Positions 56,203 through 64,000 of a stretch of DNA of 64,000 nt are shown piece by piece. Each line of letters opens with the position of its first letter. The stretch's first letter is position 1. The position numbers and the translations under genes were made by a program. The notes under the pieces were generated by a model that saw only the letters and a list, made by a program, of their open reading frames with translations, searched no databases and had not been told where the DNA came from. Location: assembly GCA_007449985.2 (NCBI GenBank), contig VIIQ02000657.1, forward strand, positions 124,001 to 188,000, read 5' to 3'. The DNA is from Desmodesmus armatus (Eukaryota > Chlorophyta > Chlorophyceae > Sphaeropleales > Scenedesmaceae).

Positions 56203-57742
56203 AAAGGTATCATCACCATCACAAGGACGCATAGACCGCAACACAAAAGCACTGCTGCTGCTGCCGCTGCACCATGCTGAGCAAATTACCACACTCACGC
56301 ACCAACTGCACAGAGCCATTGACACACAGGCAGCTCGACCAGCTGATGCTGGTGCTACGCATGCAATTGGGTTGAGCACACTCTGCGGATTGCGCCATCC
56401 GCAATAAAGCATTGAGCACTGCACTGGCTTGCCCCCTGTCGTGATTGACCAGGGCTGGCTGCAGTTGACATGCAGCACAAATCCCATTGCAGGGAACACC
56501 CCACCGCCACCAACACACCAAACACGGCCAGCGCCCTCACAACACACACACACCGCACTGGCAGCAGCAGCACCTGCAGCCTCGAAGCAAAGGTAACACC
56601 CGCACACATTACTTCATTGCACACCATGCACTGGCAACCAATACTTGATCGCATTCGCACGGCAGAGATGGTGCACTAATCCAAGGTACAGGTATTAGGC
56701 ATGGGATGCTACGCAAAAGGGACAAAAACACACCCACACCACCGCAACGACACCTGCACGACAGGAATGCAAAGGAAGCTAGGAAAAGGATGTAAATCCA
56801 AACCAGCATCTGCAGCTGGTTGGTGTGTCCACACAGCCAAGCTGTGTGGGTAGTGTAGACATCTTGGTCTACACTATGTGATGGCTGCCTATAGTGAGAA
56901 TGCTGCAGCGGCCGAATACAGCTCGCAATGCTCAAAACCACCGACCCCAATGACGCAGGGTTGCATGCACATGCCAGAAGAGCATGCTCATGCTGCACAG
57001 TGCTACCTTGATGCAGGTAGGTCACACGCACCTACACATGATGATCCCATGTGTGGGACGCCATGAAGAAACGGCCACAAGATCACCCTGACGGGAATGC
57101 TCTTGACATGCGATGCCAGAGCAAAAAGCCTACCAAGGATACCGATCCTACAACAAGCACTTGCTGCAAAGGGCAGCTTGCAAAGAGTGGGGCTCGGCCT
57201 GATGCCCACCTCTTGATGACTCTCATGGTTGAACCATGATACTGTGGGAATTGGGGCCCTACCAGCAACAATCAACGTGTGTGCAACCACACGAACAAGT
57301 CAAGTGCAAACGGAAACTGCCAGCCAGACACAGCCACCTGGGCAAATCAAGGCAACCTGGGAGTGCACACAAACCATTGCTCATTAAGCATCCTCATCAG
57401 CAGTATGCAGATTCGACGAGGTCGACCCCTGTCATTTGCCCCTTTGCAGAGGCTGTGGCTAGGGTTCCATGGCTGAATCCAAAATAGCCTCATGCTCGTG
57501 CACATACACGCCGTCACACACATACATGTCCTCATGCACCTACTTCTTGCAGCCCCTGCCATACACACGACCCACATGACCCCAGACCAACTTTGGCTTC
57601 TACGCAAGGGATTATGCAAGGTGAGTCTCACCACACCTGCAATCCCGCTGCTCAATGCCACAAAAAGCGCCAAACATGGCCCAGCGCTGCTGCGCTGCTA
57701 CTGCGTCTGGAGGCCAGCAGCTGTCCACTATCAGTGGCTGCT
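56203..57742. other. Intergenic, no gene recognised
   Basis: Apart from a pair of hairpins near 56829-56876 nothing is recognised. The HIBADH 3' UTR should occupy the right end. Confidence 0.45.
56829..56876. repeat. Two adjacent perfect hairpins
   Basis: CCACACAG-CCAAG-CTGTGTGG (56829-56849) is followed one base later by TAGTGTAGAC-ATCTTG-GTCTACACTA (56851-56876). The layout recalls the paired palindromes at 40448-40516. Confidence 0.85.
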
Positions 57743-60700
57743 TCAGGGCACCTGTGATGAGTGCAGGCGCTGGCCCTCAGTCCACTCGGGGTCAGTGACA
57801 CCTGCGCCGTAGATGTACCTGTAAATTGAGCTGAAATCTTTGTCACCCAGCCCCTCATCGTTAATCCTGCACAGCACAGCGCAGCAAACCAGGGGGTACT
57901 TGTGGGAAAACCAAATGGGTGTGGGTGAATGTTGACTGCAAAAAAAACTTCCAGGCACAAAACAGCTGGCCAGACACAAGAACGTTGGCAGGAACACAGG
58001 CAGCTTGCCAGCCAAGCAATACTACATTCTTGGGTGTGTTTGTGCGGCCAACAATGACGTGTGCAAGCATGCACACATGCACACAGCATCGACTGACGAG
58101 TAAACATCATCATACATAAGACAGCCAGTGGCACACTACTCACTTTTCGTACAGCTCCATCACGTTGCGAGCCAGGTATGCGGGACTCTTTGCAGTCTTG
58201 GCAGCATCCAGCAGCATGCCCAGGTGCTCGTTGATGGTGCTGGCAGGCAGCCCTGCAAACAATCACAACAAGGCTCACTCAACTCCTCAAATCTGAGCAA
58301 AGACGCAGCATACAACCTTCTTGGTCCGGAGGACATCTGCACATTCATGCAGCATGAACTACTTGCAAAATGGATGCAATCGTGTGCTCCTACTGGTGAT
58401 GCGTTGAGATGGAGCATAGTCAGTAGATACGGCTGCCAATAGTCAGCAGATACGGCTGCCGATGAAACTTTTGGGTCTCTGCTATGCAGCTTCCAACACA
58501 AGCATGAGCCAGCACAGGTCGGCGCCAACGATCAACGGTAAATCTCAGTGCGGCACAAGGCTACAGCAACGCACCTGGCTTGTAGCCGTTGTTGGAGGGC
58601 AGGGAGCTGTCTGACAGCACGCCTGGCACTGGGTTGTACACCTCACTCGCCCAGCAGCGTGCAGAGCCGGAGTTCAGCACCTGCAGGACAAGAGGCACAA
58701 CGTCAGCAGCAAGCGGGCAGCGTCAGTGGTCCTGTTCGCTGCAATGTCATGAGTTTGAAAGGGGTGTGAAAGTGTCACTTTCCTGCTCTGCTTGCTGAGC
58801 AAAACTGCTTGCACAACAGAGTGGTGAACAAAAAAGTGGTCGCTGCATATGCTGGTAAGTGCTGCCAAGGGGGGGGGGGGGGGGTGGTCGCTGCATATGC
58901 TGGTTACTCCCCATCTGCTGGGTGGATCCAAGACCTGTGTCAGCACCATCCGTACCTGTGTGAGCACTTTTGAGTCCACGCCCAGCCTCTTGCCCACTGC
59001 CAGGGATTCTGACACGGCAGCCATGGACGCAGCAACCACCAAGGTGTTGCACAGCCGGGCGATGAGGCCTGCAGCAGTGAAAACAGTAACACGTATTATT
59101 TTGCAAACAATTGATTAGTTTGCAAACATTGACACTTGTTCACGTAGGGAGCCCAAGCTATGGCTGTCTGTGACTGTTTGACCATCTTTGTAGAGGTATC
59201 ACTGCATGCCTAGAGGACCGCTTGCATGTCTTACATGCACCCTCTTAGTCAACACACAGATGCATGCGCACACACACAGATGCACAAGCTGTGAGCCAAT
59301 ACCTTTTCGCAGACGCAGCAAGCTGTAAGCTGTTGCAGGCTACACAGCACAAATACATCACAGGGGCATTACACCGTTGAACCCTAACTTCCCCCTCACC
59401 TGCCCCATGCTTGCCGCAGTAGATGACACTGGGGCCCATCTGCTTCAGCAACGGCGTCACAGCCTCATGTGCACGAGGGTGGCCTCCCACCATGAAGGTC
59501 AGCTCGCCGCGCTCTGCCAGCAACAGCAACCACAGCACGCAAAATAAGACATGTTGGTCAGAAGAGGGCTGGCCATAACCTGGTGCTACTGCTGCAGAAC
59601 ACCTTTGAATTGTTGAGAGCAGACTACTTGCTGCATGCCCTTGTGACATGTACACAACCTCAGCCTGTACATGTGCTGCAACACCTTTACAAGCTGTCAG
59701 CCACTACGCTGGTTTCCCCCAGCAGCGTCAGCCCCCCCCCCCCCCTTCTGCCCCTTACCTGCGGCCACCACGCCTCCACTGACTGGAGCATCCAACAGGT
59801 GTGGCTTGCCGTCACGTAGGGTGTAGCCTTCAATGAAGGACGCCTTGTCATGCAGGCGCAACATGCCTGCTGCTGCTGCCAGCTGCCGCGTGGTGGTGGG
59901 GTCCACAGTGGTGCTGTCAAATAAGCACAGGCACACAGCACAGGCACACCGCAGGAAGGAAACAATGAGAATGCAGCCACTTGAAAGTGCTCATAAGATG
60001 AATGACCGTGCAGTGTCCGCCAAGCACAGCATGATCGGACACAGGCACCATGCAAATGCAGGAATTACAGGCAGCAGGCTGGAGCTTCGCCTCAAAGATT
60101 TTGAAGAGTGTGCTGAGAGCAACCTCATCATGGCACACTCATCCTCACCAGTCAACGAAGATGGAGGAGTGTGGTCCTCCAGGCACCTTGAACAGGCCCT
60201 TGTTGCCCAGGTACACATCCTTGCACGCTGCATAGCAGGAATTGACACAGTGTGTCAGTGCCGGCGCAGTGCTGAGTGTTATTATAAAACTGTTCGCTGG
60301 AAACATGCAGCCAAAGAACTTTGATCATCCACTGGAACTGTGGACATGCACCCACATGCCCAGCATCCCTGCTTTCAAGACAGCTGCTTGGTGTGTCCCC
60401 AAATGTGCAAAGCACTTTCAAGGGCCGAGCATGCCACTAGCTTGGTTGGTGCTCTCAGCACATGGTGCGCTGTCCAGCGCACCGCACGAGCACAGTGTCT
60501 CCGCTGTGTGCAGCAGGACAGTACAGCTGTTTGTCGCGCACGTGGCAACAAGAGACGCAACCCACCTGCTGCATTTGAGAGCATGGTCAGCACCACTGGG
60601 ATGTCAGGGTCTGAGGCCAGGTCTGCTGGGCACTCGCGCACCTCAAACCTGCTGCCCCAGTCCTGCTCCTTAGCAACGTCCTTGGCACGCATGATCGCCA

Positions 60701-61243
60701 GCTGTCATGGGGATCACATGCAGCAGGCAGCACAGCATGCTCAGCACGCGGCAGCTGGGTGCTGCTAGTGGGTGGCTGATGGCGTGATATGGTCGAAAGA
60801 ACAAAGTGCGAACGCTATAGAAGCATACTCAACTTTGGCAGATAGACTGAGTTGTAGATGGCGGGGTGCTGGGACCTCCTGCTGCCCACCTGGTTGCTGT
60901 CGTACACCACGACCTTGTTGCCGGCCTCCAGCAGGTTCTTGACCATCCTGCTGCCCATACGACCCAGTCCCACCCAGCCGACCTACAACATCAACCGGCT
61001 GATCAGGCGTGCGTGTGCTCTTTTGCTTTGACAGTATGCTGCTGATCACAATGATGCAGAAGGCCACCGGATGGTGTCCCTGATGCCTTGCATGCTCGGA
61101 CACTTCAATGGCAACAACAGCATCAGCACATTTCACAGACGTACCTTCTGCCCAGCTGCAAGCATGGCCTGGGTCGCTACTTGGCGGGCCCCCTGCTGCA
61201 GCAGCATACTGGCTGCCGCGTTCTTCAACGCCGAGGTGAGCAT
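57743..61243 (-). CDS. 3-hydroxyisobutyrate dehydrogenase-like, mitochondrial
   Basis: The family oxidises 3-hydroxyisobutyrate to methylmalonate semialdehyde with NAD+ in valine breakdown. Exons: 61243-61145, 60982-60890, 60701-60566, 60227-60149, 59913-59759, 59513-59400, 59068-58956, 58680-58575, 58252-58144, 57866-57743; all phases agree; 375 residues. The first 33 residues form an Arg/Lys/Ala-rich presequence without acidic residues, as for a mitochondrial import signal. VGWVGLGRMGSRMVKNLLEAG is the dinucleotide-binding start, and DAPVSGGVVAA (177-187) the substrate loop. ERGELTFMVGG, ARCWASEVYNPVPGVL and DFSSIYRYI follow as in HIBADH. Oddities: the catalytic Lys is Arg230 (GAGGLIARLCN), the following Asn pair is Asn-Thr, the late KD motif reads NE, and about 25 residues are inserted before DAPVSGG. 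It may be an inactive or re-purposed paralogue. Confidence 0.88.
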
Positions 61244-62157
61244 GCTGAAAGCTTTCGGTACAGAAACGATTCCGCGGGGGAGATGCTGAGAGAAGAACGC
61301 TGGCGAACCAAAACGGAACCTTACGGAGATAGACCAACGATGGTCAAAAGAAGGGTGGTGAGAGCAATCAGAAGATGTAGAACGTCACTCGTATGGGATA
61401 AGTGGCTGCTTGGGCCCCGCGGGTGCCTCAGAGGAGCAGAGACGGATGACACGTCGTAACAGTTTTCACGTAAGCATGTTGTCAGGGCACGCCAGACCGA
61501 TCAGGGGCCCCCAAGACTTAAACTCCGTTTCAAATGATTCAGTACTTTGAGAACGCGCGCCGTCACCTCCTGGATCAATCCAGGCTGGCATTCCCCCCGT
61601 GGCGGTGCTGCTGATGGTGCTCACATTATCACAGGCCTGTAGCGTGCAAAGGTCCCTCACAGCTAATCCAGAGCTTGGTCGTGAATGAAGTGATTGACGA
61701 CCCAGGAAACTGTGTAGCACTGCAAGATGAAGCTATCAAGACAGCGGGGCAGCCCCCACTGCCGTCGCTATGGGCTAATAAGCTGAACATCTTGGGCTAC
61801 CGAGGGTGGTAATCACTGTGCTGGCAGGAGCGTGCTCTGTGGAGCCCAGCGTTGTGCTGTGTGAAGCCCCAGGAGTGTACAAGGCTTGCTGGCGTAATTT
61901 TGCCTCTGGTGTCACATGCCAATAGAACCATCACCATGCAGTACCAGTGCTCCACTGTCTTCCCGATACCCTCGCTGCCTGTTCACTCTCGCATGCCGCT
62001 ATCCACACTCGCATGCACCACTCTCACAGTCTGGCAGTGCTGCACACACTACGGTGCACTCCAGCAGCCGCTGCTCAATGATTTTGGAGCCCAAAGGGGG
62101 GGGGGCTCATCCGGCTGGCCACACACAACTCAGCCTAGTTTCCTGGACTGCCGCTGG
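61244..62157. other. Intergenic between HIBADH start and PGP end
   Basis: Holds the HIBADH 5' region (right of 61243) and the PGP 3' UTR. No other gene or motif recognised. Confidence 0.45.
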
Positions 62158-64000
62158 TCATGCCGCAACCTGTGCTGCCTCCTTCACTGTCAGTAGCTCT
62201 GACAGCTGGGACATGTAGTAATCAGGATGAACCTGCAATGACATTACACAAACACACAACTCATGTGTGTTACTCATATGTGTGACGCATTCAAATGTGT
62301 GGGATGGTGGCACTGCTGAGTCTGCCGTCGGGGTGCAATCACACAGTGCTGGTGCTGAAATGCTGTGAGGGGGGTGAGGTGCCCTGCTAGTGCAATTGCA
62401 CACCATGTGATAAAGCAGCTCAGCAGCAAACCCATGTGCACAATGCAGCAGCCACTGCTAGACGTACGCCATGATGAGCCCTAACGGTCAAGCCTGCATT
62501 ATGCATGCCGAATGGTGATCTGCCTCAGCGGTCCTGCCCCAGCCGTTATCTGCAAGCTGCAGCTGCACTGGTGCAAGCTGTTTCAAGCTGTTGGTCCCAC
62601 CTTGTTCTCTGGGCTGAGGAGTGTCTCCTCGTCAGTCACACCTGCAGGAACCACACCACGCACAGCACACAGCACGTCACATGCAGAACTGTGGAAAAAA
62701 ACACATGTGCACACATACGCGTATGCCTCACACCTCATACACGTGCCTGGTGGTGGACTTGTCAAACAGGTACCCAAAGCACAAACCAGGTCCCCAGGTG
62801 ACACACTCCCCTCGCACACATCATCACTTGCCTTGACCCACCGTGCTGCATTCAGATTGGACCCTGCCCTGGCAGGTTTTCATTTGGTGTGGATGCTTAC
62901 AGGCAATCATCACGCCGTGGTCTCCACCAACTGACATGTCCTTGACACCTGAACATTCACACCACCAACATAGAGCCCCAAAGACCCATTTTCCGTTCCC
63001 CCCCCCCCCCCCCCCCGGGTAGTGATCCACCTCTCTCCCCCCCCCCCTCCCCCCCGCGCAGCTGTTCATCCCCTGCCTTGAACCGTTCAAGGTTCAAGGG
63101 GTGGCACCCCTGCTTTCAACTCTCTTCCCCACCTGCCCCCCCCCCCGCCCCCGAGAAGCACCTCCTCTCCCCTCCCCCCATGGGGGCCGGCTGTGTACTC
63201 CCTGCTCTTCCAGCCCTGGCCCCCCCCCCCCCCCGCCGGGTCCTCCCGCCCCTGGCTTCCCACCTGACAGCACCAGACACGTCGTCAAGCCACCATTCTT
63301 GCCGAACAGTATGTCAGTGTCCAGGCGGTCGCCCACCATGCAGATCTGGTTTCGTTGCAGGTTGAAGGTGCGCGCGATGTTGTCCAACATGAACTCGGCA
63401 GGCTTGCCCACTGTGATGGGCTCACGCTGGGTGCTGCCTGCAATGGCCCCAACCATGGAGCCGTTGCCCGCCCACTCCTGCAGTCACATTGGCACGGGAA
63501 GCAAGAGTATAGTTGCCGTCAGACTGACAGGGGGTTCAGCACAATGTCTCTTCAACCACTCCGGTTGAACACCCTAAGGCAATACCCAAAAGAGTGCAAG
63601 GAGCAGCAGAGTCACAAAGCTATGGCTTTAAGAAGAAGTGGGCTCACGCTGGGTGCTGCCTGCAATGGCCCCAACCATGGAGCCGTTGCCCGCCCACTCC
63701 TGCAGTCACATTGGCACGGGAAGCAAGAGTACAGTTGCTGACAGACTGAGGGGGGGGTTCAGCACAATGTCTCTTCAACCACTCCGGTTGAACACCCTAA
63801 GGCAATACCCAAAAGAGTGTAAGGAGTGGCAGAGACACAAAGTTATAATCCCTACAGTGACTATAGAGAGAAGTGGGCTCTCGCTTGGTGCTGCCCGCAA
63901 CGGCCCCAACCATGGGGCCGTTGCCCGCCCACTCCTGCACAAGCAGCGGCATACAGCAACTCAGCATCCAGCCAAATCACATTTGGGGGCTGCAAATCAA
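62158..64000 (-). CDS. Phosphoglycolate phosphatase, HAD family (3' part; 5' beyond window)
   Basis: Removes phosphate from 2-phosphoglycolate, the first step of photorespiratory salvage; the plant and algal enzyme is plastid-located. Three exons are visible: 63477-63264, 62641-62601, 62232-62158, with phases agreeing and giving 109 residues. EPITVGKPAEFM carries the HAD motif III lysine and MVGDRLDTDILFG motif IV. LVLSGVT and HPDYYMSQLSELL then match the usual C-terminus, ending near KEAAQVAA. Motifs I and II and the cap domain lie beyond the right edge. Two copies of the start of the 63477 exon occur further right; I take the copy that continues into ITVGKP as the real exon. A 4-nitrophenylphosphatase-type HAD relative is the alternative name. 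Confidence 0.87.
63410..63945 (-). repeat. Three tandem copies of a PGP exon 5' edge
   Basis: The acceptor and first 60 bases of the 63477 exon (GAGTGGGCGGGCAACGGCTC..) recur at about 63702-63640 and 63938-63870, with periods of about 221 and 230 bp. Intron sequence such as CAATGTCTCTTCAACCACTC is copied too. The outermost copy has more substitutions. Confidence 0.92.

Overview
The window is nuclear DNA from a green alga, most likely a chlamydomonadalean (Haematococcus-, Dunaliella- or Chlamydomonas-like) species. The signs are many short exons with GT..TGCAG introns, heavy CAG/CTG triplet repeats that surface as poly-Gln, poly-Ala and poly-Ser, TTTAGGG-type telomere-like tracts, an SBP-box transcription factor, a GT77 glycosyltransferase, and a photorespiratory-type phosphoglycolate phosphatase. 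No bacterial-style operon or ribosome binding site is seen. The species call is inference.

I rebuilt eight protein-coding genes exon by exon by reading splice junctions and checking phase and frame at each one. From left to right: a kinesin-4 motor protein (minus, 20 exons, runs off the left edge); a small gene resembling mitochondrial ribosomal protein mL53 (plus, 2 exons); about 7 kb of gene-poor DNA with minisatellites and satellites; an SBP-box transcription factor (minus, 4 exons) with a tRNA-Arg(CCG) inside its third intron; a UDP-glycosyltransferase (minus, 11 exons); a GT77-family glycosyltransferase (minus, 7 exons) whose fourth intron holds a non-LTR retrotransposon; a repeat-rich spacer; an MRS2/CorA magnesium transporter (minus, 13 exons); a MUL1/SP1-type membrane RING E3 ligase (plus, 7 exons); a second, truncated copy of the same retrotransposon; a 3-hydroxyisobutyrate dehydrogenase-like gene (minus, 10 exons); and the 3' end of phosphoglycolate phosphatase (minus, runs off the right edge).

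Two gene pairs are divergent and could share promoters: kinesin/mL53 and MRS2/MUL1. The genes do not form one pathway. Organelle-directed functions recur (mL53, MRS2, MUL1/SP1, HIBADH, PGP), and the UGT and GT77 genes are neighbours that both act on sugars in the secretory system.

The most unusual pattern is not a single gene. In at least seven of the eight genes the edge of one or more exons, together with its splice site, is copied once to several times into the adjacent intron or 3' flank. The MRS2 gene shows this at seven of its 13 exons. A second pattern is that TGTGC pentamers or CTG triplets are packed directly against 3' splice sites, including a 40-copy pentamer array. Other notable points are an SBP domain with both zinc-ligand histidines replaced, a HIBADH-like protein whose catalytic lysine is arginine, two almost identical LINE copies about 20 kb apart, and a 50-bp near-perfect palindrome.
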